Assembly: GCF_937888285.1 (NCBI RefSeq)
Contig: NZ_CALART010000090.1
Span: 1-64,000 of the forward strand
Length of the DNA: 64,000 nt
Direction: 5' to 3'
Source of the DNA: an uncultured Aquimonas sp.
Lineage (GTDB): Bacteria > Pseudomonadota > Gammaproteobacteria > Xanthomonadales > Xanthomonadaceae
Part shown: one piece after another, positions 23,905-33,396 of the stretch
Layout: every line of letters begins with the position of its first letter
Numbering within the stretch: position 1 is the first letter of the stretch
Notes under the pieces: model-generated
Told to the model about the DNA's origin: nothing
What the model saw: only the letters and a program-made list of their open reading frames with translations
Databases searched by the model: none
Translations under genes and position numbers: made by a program

Positions 23905-24897
23905 ATGGCGCCGCTGTTCGCCCACCTTGCAAGCTATGTCCAAGCCGTCGCCGGCCGCAGAGTCGTGTGGGGTGAGCCCACGCACGCCGCTCTGCCGGCC
24001 TATCTGGACCGTGGCTACGCCGGCCACTGGATGGATGTTGGGGGCGAGGCCTGGCTCGCCGTGCTGCTGAAAGGTGAGGAACCTCCAGCGCCTCTGGTCC
24101 TGAGCAAGCAGTTGGCGCAGCTCGCCGAGCGCTTGGGCACCACACCCGAGCGTACCTGCCTGGTGGCAGAGCAGCTGCCCGCCTATCTGCGCCGACGGCT
24201 GGTGGAGCTCAGACAGACCTTTGTCATCCCCGGCCGCCAGCTGTTCTGGCCCTCCCTCGGCAGCGCTGAAACGGTGCAGCGGCCGCGCAGGTTGAAGCCG
24301 GAGCCAGTCGCGCAGTTCAGTCCCGTGGCTCAGCAACTGCTTCTGGCGCTTCTGCTTGGGCGGCTACCCCAGGCAAACACGGTCAGGCTAGCCGCGCAGG
24401 CCCTCGGCTATGCCGAAATGAGCCTTAGCCGTGCGGTCAAGGAGCTGGAGGCCACCCGGATGATCGAAACGCGGACCCGCGGCAAGTCGCGTGGCTTTGC
24501 CCTGCAGGACTCCGCCCAGGCCACCTGGGAGCGCGCTCAGCCGCTGCTGCGCAGCCCAGTGCTGCGCGCGATCTGCGTGCGCGAAGAGAGCCTGCCTACG
24601 GGAGGCCTGGCCCTGGCCGGCGAGACGGCACTGGCCGAATTCAGCAACCTCGCCGCCCCTTCCACTACGGTGTACGCCGCCTGCAGCCGCCACTGGCAGC
24701 GGGATGTCCCGAACGCCATCGAAGTGCCACTGTACGACGAAGGCTGCTGCTGGGTGCAGCTGTGGCGCTATGCCCCGGAGCCTCTGGCAGAGCGCGGTCT
24801 GGTCGATCCCCTCTCACTGCAGCTCAGCCTGCGCGATGAACATGACGTGCGCGTCCAGATCGCGCTGGACGAACTGATGGAGCACATCCCGTGGTGA
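23905..24897 (+). CDS. Winged-helix regulator/antitoxin, AbiEi-like role
   Basis: In this 330-residue protein, residues about 135-205 form a MarR-like winged helix (two HTH helices around RLAAQALGYAEMSLSRAVKELE, a wing around ETRTRGKSRGFAL). The N-terminal 125 residues are mixed alpha/beta, and the C-terminal 120 residues contain LPTGGLALAGETAL and a Y-D-E...CWVQLWRY block ending in a helix. The gene overlaps the next one, an AbiEii-like nucleotidyltransferase, as AbiEi antitoxins do, and follows a palindromic operator. I infer a DNA-binding antitoxin or regulator that represses the pair and perhaps the downstream pglZ-brxL. AbiEi itself has its HTH at the N-terminus, so this is a variant architecture. 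Confidence 0.65.
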   Translation: MAPLFAHLASYVQAVAGRRVVWGEPTHAALPAYLDRGYAGHWMDVGGEAWLAVLLKGEEPPAPLVLSKQLAQLAERLGTTPERTCLVAEQLPAYLRRRLVELRQTFVIPGRQLFWPSLGSAETVQRPRRLKPEPVAQFSPVAQQLLLALLLGRLPQANTVRLAAQALGYAEMSLSRAVKELEATRMIETRTRGKSRGFALQDSAQATWERAQPLLRSPVLRAICVREESLPTGGLALAGETALAEFSNLAAPSTTVYAACSRHWQRDVPNAIEVPLYDEGCCWVQLWRYAPEPLAERGLVDPLSLQLSLRDEHDVRVQIALDELMEHIPW

Positions 24898-25658
24898 AAG
24901 GGCTCGATACCTTTGCCGAGCACTTCGCGGGCGACGAGGCTTGCTACGTGCTGATCGGGGGCGTTGCCACGCAGCTCGCGCTGGACCAAGCCGATATGCC
25001 GGCACGCCGCACTCGCGACCTCGACATCGTGCTCTGCGTGGAGGTGCTGGACGCCAGCTTTGCGCAGAAGCTCTGGGCCTTCATTGACGCTGGCGGGTAT
25101 CAGGTGCACCAGCACGGCGCAGAGCCACGCTGCTTTCACCGCTTCGCCAAACCTGAGACCGCGCACTTTCCAGAGCAGCTGGAGCTGTTCGCGCGTGCCC
25201 CGGATGCGTTCCCACTGAAGCCGGGCAGCCACAGCACGCCGGTACCGATCGACGCGGACATGCTCAGCCTGTCGGCGATTCTCCTGGATGACGCCTACTA
25301 CGGCTTTCTGCAAGCACACAGCCGAGTACTGGCAGGAGTTCGGGTGGTCACCGAGTACGCGATGATCCCTCTCAAGGCGCGGGCGTGGCTGGACCTCAGC
25401 GAACGCAAGGCTGGCGGCATCGGCAACGTCGACAGCAAGCAGATCAAGAAGCATCGCAACGATGTGCTGGCCCTCGCGCAGCTACTCTCCGCAACCCAGG
25501 GCACGGAGATTGCTCCTGCGATCCGTGACGACATGGCCCGATTCATCGAAGCGGCAGGCACCGAGGTCACTGCCTCCCTGCTGGCCGACCTGCGCATCAA
25601 CGACACGCCTGAGGACGTGTGGGCCCGCCTGCGCGCAGCCTACGGAGCCACCCCATGA
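24891..25658 (+). CDS. AbiEii-like nucleotidyltransferase
   Basis: This 255-residue protein has a DNA polymerase beta-like nucleotidyltransferase core. YVLIGGVATQLAL (Gly23-Gly24) is followed by RRTRDLDIVL, giving the metal-binding Asp43 and Asp45. A later EYAMIPLKARAWLDL segment carries the conserved lysine region of AbiEii/DUF1814-type toxins, and the C-terminus is helical. Such enzymes transfer nucleotides to tRNA or protein targets and arrest growth in abortive infection. It starts with GTG at 24891 or 24894, overlapping the regulator stop, and ends in an ATGA overlap with pglZ, so toxin-like and BREX genes are translationally coupled. Confidence 0.75.
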   Translation: MVKGLDTFAEHFAGDEACYVLIGGVATQLALDQADMPARRTRDLDIVLCVEVLDASFAQKLWAFIDAGGYQVHQHGAEPRCFHRFAKPETAHFPEQLELFARAPDAFPLKPGSHSTPVPIDADMLSLSAILLDDAYYGFLQAHSRVLAGVRVVTEYAMIPLKARAWLDLSERKAGGIGNVDSKQIKKHRNDVLALAQLLSATQGTEIAPAIRDDMARFIEAAGTEVTASLLADLRINDTPEDVWARLRAAYGATP

Positions 25659-28006
25659 GCCACACCGAAGCCAACACTCCCCTGCAGGCGCTGGCTCAAG
25701 CGCTGCGCCGCGCGGCACGGCACAACGCCGAAGTGGAGTGCGCGCCGCACTGCATCCTGTGGCCAGACAAGGACGCGCAGTGGCGACCGATCATCCAGGC
25801 GCTACAGGCTGAGCTGCCTGAGCTGCTTGTCCTAGGACCACTGGATGAGGCGCATCGCAGCGGGCCTGCCATCTGGCTGCGCTGCGCGATCGCGGGACAG
25901 GTCGAGGCCGTCTTCTTACCTCCAGGAGCCCCGCCCATCCTCTATCTGCCGGAAGTCGGTCGACAGGATCTGCGTGCGATTGAGCACTGCCCCGAGCCAC
26001 TCAAACCGCTGGCCGAGCTGCAGTACCGCGGCCAGATCTTTTCACAGGTGAATGCCAAGGATTGGACGGTGCTGGCCTTCCTGAAATCCGACCAGGGCGG
26101 GCTGGACCTGGATGTCAGCCAAGACCGCGAGACCAAAGAGGCCATGCTGCTGTCATTGAGCAAACTGATGGACGAGCCGCTGCAGGTACTGAGCTCCCGG
26201 CGCTTGGACGCGGCCTGGTTCAATGCCCTGCTCAGCGGCGGCGACCCTGTGCGCGATCTGCTGCAGTGGCTGGACAACCCAGCGGGTTTCCGGGCTTCGC
26301 GACAAGGCAACGCCTGGTCGGCCTTCGAAAGTGTGTGCAAGGCGCAGTTCGCCTTTCATCCCAAAGAGGGCGAGCTGGCCGCGGCAGCCAAGCTGGCAAC
26401 GCGCAGCGGCCCCTGGGCCTTGGCATGGGACCGCTACGCCGAAGCGCCCAAGCGCTATCCGAACCTTCCGGCCCTGATTCGGCGCTGCCAGCCGCCGATG
26501 TTCGACATGCTGACCGAGGCCAACACAGCGGGTGGCTGGCCGCAATGGAATGAGAGCAAGGAGTCCGATCTGCGCGCGAGCCTGTGCGCGCTGGATTCAG
26601 TACCAGCCCATGTTGCGCGGGAGCAGTTGCAACGGCTTGAGCGCGAGCATCGACAGCGCCGAAGCCTGGTGTGGGCAGAGCTGGGCCAAGCGCCCTTGGC
26701 GCTGGCCATGGAACATCTCGCCGAGTTGGCACACCTGACCGCGCAACCTTTGGCTGCAGGGGAGCTGCATGACCTGCAGTCAGGCTATGTGAGTTGGGGC
26801 TGGAAGGCCGACGCTGCAATGCTGCGAGCCTTGGAACACGCTCACACGGGCCAGGACTACGCGGCGCTATCGGCCGCCATTCGCAGTGTCTACCTGCCCT
26901 GGGCCGAAGCCAGCGCTCGCCATCTGCAGACAGTCGTTGAGCGCAGCGGTCCGCCCGGCGGTGTGAGCGAAGGGCGCCCCCCAGCGTATGTGCGCAAAGA
27001 GCAGTGTGTGCTGTTCGTCGACGGGCTGCGCTTCGATGTCGCCAAGCGTCTCGCGCAGCAGCTGGCCGCGAAGGATTTGAACGTTGCAGAGGCGCAGCAC
27101 TGGGTGGCGCTGCCCAGCGTCACGGCGACTGGCAAGGCTGCGGTTTCGCCCGTGGCGCACCGTATTGGCGGCGCAGCGAGCGCTGTTGAATTTGAACCCC
27201 TCGCGCTGGACTCTGGAGCGAGCCTGAGCGTACAGCAGCTGCGCAGATTGCTCGGAGAGCAGGGCTGGCAGGTGGTGAGCGGCGATGCGACCGGTACGGG
27301 TCAGGGTCAGGCCTGGTGCGAGTTCGGCGATATCGACGGCGAAGGCCATGCGCGAGGCTGGAAGCTGGCCCAACACCTTGAGCCCATGCTCAAGGAGATC
27401 TGCGAACGCATTGAGGCACTGCTCGCCGCGGGATGGCAGCAGGTGCAGGTGGTCACCGACCACGGTTGGCTGCTGATGCCAGGTGGTCTACCAAAGATAG
27501 AGCTGCCCAAGGCGCTGGTGGACACCAAATGGAGTCGCTGCGCGGCGATCAAACCCGGCGCGGCCTCGGAGGAGCGCCGCTACCCCTGGTATTGGAATCC
27601 GAGCCAGAGCTTCGCCTTGGCGGATGGCATTGCTTGCTACAAGGCAGGCGAAGACTACGCGCACGGCGGCCTGAGCTTGCAGGAGTGCCTGACGCTACAG
27701 CTGAGCATAAGCAAGCCCGCGAATCACGAACGACGTGTAGAGATCGAACACTGCGTGTGGAAGGGCCTGCGCCTCAGCGTGTCGGTGCTGGGCGATTCGC
27801 GCGGGTTGTCGGCTGACATCCGTCGTCAACCCGGTGATGCCACCACTCGGGTAGCCATGGCGCCAAAGGCGCTTTCGGCAAGCGGCACCTGTTCTCTCGT
27901 GGTGGAGGACGAAGACTTGCTTGGCCAGGCGGCCTTCCTGGTCATTGTGGATGCGGAGGGCGGCTTGATCGCCCAGCGCGCCGTCAGTATTGGTGCTGAG
28001 GACTAG
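25655..28006 (+). CDS. pglZ: BREX protein PglZ, alkaline phosphatase superfamily
   Basis: This 783-residue hallmark BREX protein has a PglZ domain in its second half, with alkaline phosphatase-like metal-binding motifs: CVLFVDGLRFD (Asp456) and VTDHGW (Asp602-His603). Family knowledge: PglZ has metal-dependent phosphodiesterase or nuclease activity in some systems and interacts with BrxB and PglX. The ATG at 25655 overlaps the nucleotidyltransferase stop as ATGA and gives the expected length. brxL begins 2 bases after its stop. The frame is open further upstream, but that stretch lies inside the previous gene. Confidence 0.94.
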   Translation: MSHTEANTPLQALAQALRRAARHNAEVECAPHCILWPDKDAQWRPIIQALQAELPELLVLGPLDEAHRSGPAIWLRCAIAGQVEAVFLPPGAPPILYLPEVGRQDLRAIEHCPEPLKPLAELQYRGQIFSQVNAKDWTVLAFLKSDQGGLDLDVSQDRETKEAMLLSLSKLMDEPLQVLSSRRLDAAWFNALLSGGDPVRDLLQWLDNPAGFRASRQGNAWSAFESVCKAQFAFHPKEGELAAAAKLATRSGPWALAWDRYAEAPKRYPNLPALIRRCQPPMFDMLTEANTAGGWPQWNESKESDLRASLCALDSVPAHVAREQLQRLEREHRQRRSLVWAELGQAPLALAMEHLAELAHLTAQPLAAGELHDLQSGYVSWGWKADAAMLRALEHAHTGQDYAALSAAIRSVYLPWAEASARHLQTVVERSGPPGGVSEGRPPAYVRKEQCVLFVDGLRFDVAKRLAQQLAAKDLNVAEAQHWVALPSVTATGKAAVSPVAHRIGGAASAVEFEPLALDSGASLSVQQLRRLLGEQGWQVVSGDATGTGQGQAWCEFGDIDGEGHARGWKLAQHLEPMLKEICERIEALLAAGWQQVQVVTDHGWLLMPGGLPKIELPKALVDTKWSRCAAIKPGAASEERRYPWYWNPSQSFALADGIACYKAGEDYAHGGLSLQECLTLQLSISKPANHERRVEIEHCVWKGLRLSVSVLGDSRGLSADIRRQPGDATTRVAMAPKALSASGTCSLVVEDEDLLGQAAFLVIVDAEGGLIAQRAVSIGAED

Positions 28007-28008
28007 AC

Positions 28009-30051
28009 ATGCAGCTTGATGAGATCGATCGCAAAGCCGTCGCAGCGCTGGATGGCAACCTGGTGCGCAAGGATTTGGTGCGCACTTTCAGCCGTCAGTT
28101 CCCTGTGCCCACGTATGTGGTCGAGTTCCTGCTTGGGCGCTACTGCGCCAGCGTTGATCCTGCCGAAATCGAGGAAGGGCTTGAGATCGTGCAGCGTCAG
28201 CTGCAGTCGCGCGCGGTGCGAGCGGGCGAAGAGGAGCTGTTCAAGTCGCGCGCTCGCGAACAGGGCCAGGTCAAGCTGATCGACATTGTCACTGCGCGGC
28301 TCGACACCAAGACCGACAGCTACCTCGCAGTGCTGCCAAGCCTGCAGATCAAGGACGCGAGGATCACCCCTCAACTCGTTGCGGAACACGAGCGCATGCT
28401 CACCGGCGGCTTCTATGCTGAGATCACGCTGGAATACGACGCCGGCATTGCGCAGGAACGCAATGGGCGCCCGTTCGGCGTCCAGGCCATTCGCGAGATT
28501 CAGCTCTCAAGCCGAGACGTGCTGCAGCGCCTTGGTGAGGCGCGCGCACAGTTCAGCACGGCCGAATGGAAGGACTTTCTGCTGCGCTCGATTGGCATGG
28601 AGCCCGCGGGCCTCTCAGAAAGGCAGAAGGACGCGCTTCTGCTGCGCATGGTTCCCTTCGTCGAGCGCAACTACAACCTGGTCGAACTGGGCCCGCGCGG
28701 GACAGGCAAGAGCCATCTGTTCCAGCAGGTTTCGCCCTATGCGCACTTGATCTCGGGCGGCAAGGCGACCGTCGCCAAGATGTTCGTCAACAACTCCACC
28801 GGCCAGCGCGGATTGGTCTGCCAGTACGACGTGGTCTGCTTCGATGAGGTGTCCGGCATCTCCTTCGATCAGAAGGACGGCGTCAACATCATGAAAGGCT
28901 ACATGGAGTCGGGCGAGTTCAGCCGGGGCAAGGAGAGCATCCGCGCGGATGGCAGCATCGTGCTGGTGGGCAACTTCGATGTCGATGTGGAGCATCAGCA
29001 GCGCATCGGCCACCTGTTCGGGCCGATGCCGCCTGAGATGAAGGACGACACCGCCTTCATGGATCGCATCCACGCCTTCCTTCCCGGCTGGGACGTGCCC
29101 AAGATCAGCAAGGATCTGCTAACGAGCCATTTTGGCCTGGTGAGCGATTTCCTCTCTGAGTGTTGGAGCCAGCTGCGCGCGGAGAGCCGCGTTGCCTCGC
29201 TGCAGGGGCGAGTGCAGTACGGCGGAGCCCTGTCGGGCCGCGATACGACGGCGGTGAACAAGACGGTTAGCGGGCTGCTCAAGCTGCTCTATCCCGTCTA
29301 CGCCGATGCCTCAGTCGAAGACATCGAGTGGGCGGTGCGTATTGCCATGGAGGCCAGACGCCGCGTCAAGGAGCAGCAGAAGCGTATCGGTGCGGCGGAG
29401 TTCCGCAACACGCACTTCAGCTACGTCATGGGCGAGGATGGCGTAGAGCGCTTCGTCGCCACGCCCGAGCTGCAGAGCACGACGGGCATCGGCGACGACC
29501 CGCTGGAACCCGGCCAGGCATGGACGATCAGCCCCGGCGCGGGGGATGAACACCCCGGACTGTTCCGGATCGAGGTCAATGAGGGCCCCGGATCAGGCGT
29601 GCGCATCTTGAACAAGCCGGTTCCGCCAGCCTTTCGCGAGAGTATGGGCTTTGCGGAGCAGAACCTGTACGCGCGCATGCAGCAGCTGGTCGGTGACAAG
29701 GATGCCCGTCAGCATGAATTTTCCGCCCAGCTGCGGGCCTTTGATGCCGCCAAGTCGGGGGGAAAGACTGGCGTGGCTAGCCTTATCGCGCTCTGTACTG
29801 CGCTGCTGAAGCGCAGCGTGCGCGGTGGTTTAGTGGTAGTGGGTGAGGTCAATCTTGGTGGATCAATCGAGCCGATTCACGATCCGATCAACCTCGTAGA
29901 GCTCGCTGTTGAGAAGGGCGCAACCGCCGTCTTGATGCCCGTCGGCTGTCGACGCCAGCTGTTCGATCTTTCCGACGACATGGCAACGCGGATCGACATC
30001 CAGTTCTATTCCGATGCGCGCGATGCCCTGCTGAAGGCGATCGCCGAATAG
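28009..30051 (+). CDS. brxL: BREX protein BrxL, Lon-like AAA+ ATPase
   Basis: This 680-residue protein has an N-terminal DNA-binding-like region (residues 1-200), a AAA+ domain with Walker A GPRGTGKS (228-235) and Walker B VVCFDE (Asp279-Glu280), and a C-terminal Lon-type domain (about 540-675). In the Lon domain the place of the catalytic serine (DGPSAG in Lon) reads S-G-G-K-T-G at 583-588, and the lysine of GGLKEK is also missing, so it should not be a protease. BrxL relatives assemble on DNA as ring-shaped motors, and BrxL is needed for phage exclusion but not for methylation. It ends the island. Confidence 0.94.
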   Translation: MQLDEIDRKAVAALDGNLVRKDLVRTFSRQFPVPTYVVEFLLGRYCASVDPAEIEEGLEIVQRQLQSRAVRAGEEELFKSRAREQGQVKLIDIVTARLDTKTDSYLAVLPSLQIKDARITPQLVAEHERMLTGGFYAEITLEYDAGIAQERNGRPFGVQAIREIQLSSRDVLQRLGEARAQFSTAEWKDFLLRSIGMEPAGLSERQKDALLLRMVPFVERNYNLVELGPRGTGKSHLFQQVSPYAHLISGGKATVAKMFVNNSTGQRGLVCQYDVVCFDEVSGISFDQKDGVNIMKGYMESGEFSRGKESIRADGSIVLVGNFDVDVEHQQRIGHLFGPMPPEMKDDTAFMDRIHAFLPGWDVPKISKDLLTSHFGLVSDFLSECWSQLRAESRVASLQGRVQYGGALSGRDTTAVNKTVSGLLKLLYPVYADASVEDIEWAVRIAMEARRRVKEQQKRIGAAEFRNTHFSYVMGEDGVERFVATPELQSTTGIGDDPLEPGQAWTISPGAGDEHPGLFRIEVNEGPGSGVRILNKPVPPAFRESMGFAEQNLYARMQQLVGDKDARQHEFSAQLRAFDAAKSGGKTGVASLIALCTALLKRSVRGGLVVVGEVNLGGSIEPIHDPINLVELAVEKGATAVLMPVGCRRQLFDLSDDMATRIDIQFYSDARDALLKAIAE

Positions 30052-30081
30052 TCGGTCGATCGGTCTCTGAAGCTCAAAACG

Positions 30082-30113
30082 CACAAGGCCGCCCGAAGGC
30101 GGCCTTGTGTTTT
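30082..30113. terminator. Bidirectional terminator between brxL and icd
   Basis: A perfect 12-bp stem (CACAAGGCCGCC with GGCGGCCTTGTG, tetraloop CGAA) is followed by TTTT on the plus strand and by GCGTTTT when read on the minus strand. It lies between the convergent stops of brxL and icd and should end both transcripts. Confidence 0.92.
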
Positions 30114-30132
30114 CAAGTGTCGCAGCGCCCGC

Positions 30133-31431
<1,299 letters not shown>

Positions 31432-31605
31432 GGGGATCCTCCCGGTTGCGGCCTCCGTCGCGAAGACGGGGCCTTTGGATGAAAGGGTTGTCTGCCGAAA
31501 TGCAGGATGCGCGCGGCCTGGGCGCCGCGCGGCGCAGCGCGCCATTGTCGCCTGCGGGAACGTGAGCGTGAAGTGCGACCTTCGGCAGGCGCGCTCGCAG
31601 CGCCC

Positions 31606-32331
31606 TCAGGAGCGCCTTCGCGCCGGCAGCTCGGGGCCCATGCGTTCGAGGTCGATGCCGCCCACTTCGTAGCGCAGGCTCTGCATGCCGCCGCGGATCG
31701 GCACTTCGATCTCGATCCAACGCGCGCTCTCCAGCGCCTCGAAGAAGCGCCGGTCCTCCTCGATGAACATGGCCGGCACCGGCGCGCCCTCGGGCTGGCT
31801 GGCCTCGAAGCGCACCGGGTTGGCCTCATCGATCCGGATGTTGACGTTGCAGCGCGCGCCGCAGGCGATGCGGCCGCCGGGCAGCAGGATGTAGACGTTC
31901 TGGCCCCACTCCGGGTGCCGGCGCAGCACCAGCTGCGGCCGCTCCTCGCGCGGCTTCTGGGCGCTTCCGGCTTCGTACATGAAGGCGGTGTAGGTGGTGC
32001 CCTTGACCTCGCCCACGGCGTGGTAGACCCACATGTTGGCAAGCCGCGTGCGCTCGCGATCGGCGGCGGCCATCCCCTCGACCTCGGGCATCGCTGCCTG
32101 GACCTTGGCGGCCGCCTGGGTGCCCGGGTACTTGGCGAGGATGTCCTGGGCGTAGGCCCGGGCCAGCTGGCCGCGGCCCTCGGCCACGGCCTGGTCGAAC
32201 AGCACCACGGCTTCGTTCGCCGCCGCGCTGTTGATGGTGGGGCCGCTGGGCGGCGGCGGCGGCGGCTCGGAGCAGGCGGCGAGAACGGCGCAGAGGGCGA
32301 GGCCGCTCAGGGATCGACGGGTCAGGCGCAT
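31606..32331 (-). CDS. Putative lipoprotein of unknown function
   Basis: The ATG at 32331 gives a 241-residue precursor with a basic start (MRLTRRS), a hydrophobic core and a lipobox A-A-C near residues 19-21, followed by a proline run (EPPPPPPSGP). The mature part has a short alanine-rich helical segment (about 35-80), possibly a single TPR-like unit, and then a beta-rich region with two cysteines in IACGARCNVNIR. I do not recognise a catalytic motif. It should be anchored on the periplasmic face of a membrane. It lies upstream of icd on the same strand with a 174-base gap. Confidence 0.75.
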   Translation of the reverse strand: MRLTRRSLSGLALCAVLAACSEPPPPPPSGPTINSAAANEAVVLFDQAVAEGRGQLARAYAQDILAKYPGTQAAAKVQAAMPEVEGMAAADRERTRLANMWVYHAVGEVKGTTYTAFMYEAGSAQKPREERPQLVLRRHPEWGQNVYILLPGGRIACGARCNVNIRIDEANPVRFEASQPEGAPVPAMFIEEDRRFFEALESARWIEIEVPIRGGMQSLRYEVGGIDLERMGPELPARRRS

Positions 32332-32426
32332 GGAATCGGCTCCGTTGGGTGGGTTGCCGCAGGTCGTGCTGGGTGAATTCAAACAGCAGCTTCTTTCAGA
32401 AAACAGAACTCTCGCCCAGACCCCCG

Positions 32427-32525
32427 TCACCGTCGCCCCCGCGAAGGCGGGGGCCCAGAGGCCTGGCCCCGGGTCCCGGATCCCCGTCCCCGCCTTCGCG
32501 AGACAGGCTGTTCGGGGGGATGACG
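32427..32525. repeat. Dispersed intergenic repeat, inverted-repeat element
   Basis: CGCCCCCGCGAAGGCGGGGGC is followed by GGATCC and CCCCGCCTTCGCGAGACAGG, then GGGGGATGACGACC. It forms large G/C hairpins and shares the GATGAC/GTCATC edge with the copies near 2825 and 52,101. It fills the gap between the lipoprotein and oxygenase genes. Confidence 0.6.
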
Positions 32526-32580
32526 ACCTCAGGTTGTTTCAAGAACATTCGCTGCGCCGCGACGCCGGGCATGGACGGTC

Positions 32581-33300
32581 TCAGGCCGCGGCCATGTCCG
32601 GGTACAGGTGTTCGGCGCGACGGAACAGGATCCAGCTGGTGGCGATGTACTTGTCGCCGCGCTGCGGCCGGTTGCCGCGATGGGTGTGGGTGAACGCCGC
32701 TGGCGCGATCAGCAGGCTGCCGGTCTTCGGCTTGACCTTGCGGTCCTGGTACAGGAACTCGGTCTCGCCCTCGTCGAAGCGGTCGTTGAGATAGACGGTC
32801 CAGAGCAGGGTGCGGTGCAGGCATTCGGCGTCGCGATCGCGGGGATACAGCTCGCAGTGCCAGTAGGGGTAGCCGCCCTCGCCGGCGCGGTAGCGCTGCA
32901 GGTTGATCGAGCCGGGGCGGAACACCTGCTGCACCACCGGGCCGAGCTGGGCGGCGTCCATGCGCTCGACATCGCTGGCGTCGACGCGCCGCAGCTGGCC
33001 GCTGGCGGCGTCCTGCATCTGCAGCATCAGCGGCGCGATCAGGGTGTGCGGGTAGCGCCGCAAATAGGCCAGCAGGCTGTTGAACATCGCGCCATTCAGG
33101 GCCATCTCCGCGTCCTGCCACTCGGGCCGGCCGGAAATGGTGAGGTCGCTGCTGTGCTTCAGCTCGGGATAGATGCCGCCACCGACCGCGCCCGGCTGCA
33201 GCTGGTTCGAGCGCTCGAAGCGCTGGATCAGCGCCTCGCAGTGCTCGCGGCTCAGGGCGTTGTCGTAGACCTCGATGAAATCGTTGTGGCTGTGGCTCAT
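32581..33300 (-). CDS. 2-oxoglutarate/Fe(II)-dependent oxygenase, prolyl 4-hydroxylase type
   Basis: This 239-residue cytosolic protein has the double-stranded beta-helix core of P4H-like oxygenases: INLQRYRAGEGGYPYWHCE, LLWTVYLNDRFDEGETEFLYQ, GSLLIAPAAFTHTHRGN. The iron ligands would be His148, Glu150 (H-x-E instead of the more common H-x-D) and His207, and Lys217 could bind 2-oxoglutarate. Similar proteins hydroxylate prolyl or other protein residues, or small molecules; the substrate is unknown. It is divergent from bioC with about 100 bases between. Confidence 0.82.
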   Translation of the reverse strand: MSHSHNDFIEVYDNALSREHCEALIQRFERSNQLQPGAVGGGIYPELKHSSDLTISGRPEWQDAEMALNGAMFNSLLAYLRRYPHTLIAPLMLQMQDAASGQLRRVDASDVERMDAAQLGPVVQQVFRPGSINLQRYRAGEGGYPYWHCELYPRDRDAECLHRTLLWTVYLNDRFDEGETEFLYQDRKVKPKTGSLLIAPAAFTHTHRGNRPQRGDKYIATSWILFRRAEHLYPDMAAA

Positions 33301-33396
33301 GGACGGGTCCGCGCGGCGTGATGGCCGATTCTACGCACAGGCCACGGCCCTTCGGCGAGCCCGTCGCCGATGCGCTGGCGTACACTGCGCGCCCTC

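Noticed and set aside
13603..30051. Original Pgl (phage growth limitation, type 2 BREX) system
   Set aside because: There is no PglW kinase and no brxD/brxHI; BrxA, BrxB, BrxC and BrxL are all present, which defines type 1.
13288..30132. Prophage or integrative element carrying the BREX genes
   Set aside because: No integrase, no tRNA gene and no direct repeats were seen at the borders, and overall composition matches the flanks except inside pglX. Acquisition by recombination is possible but not shown.
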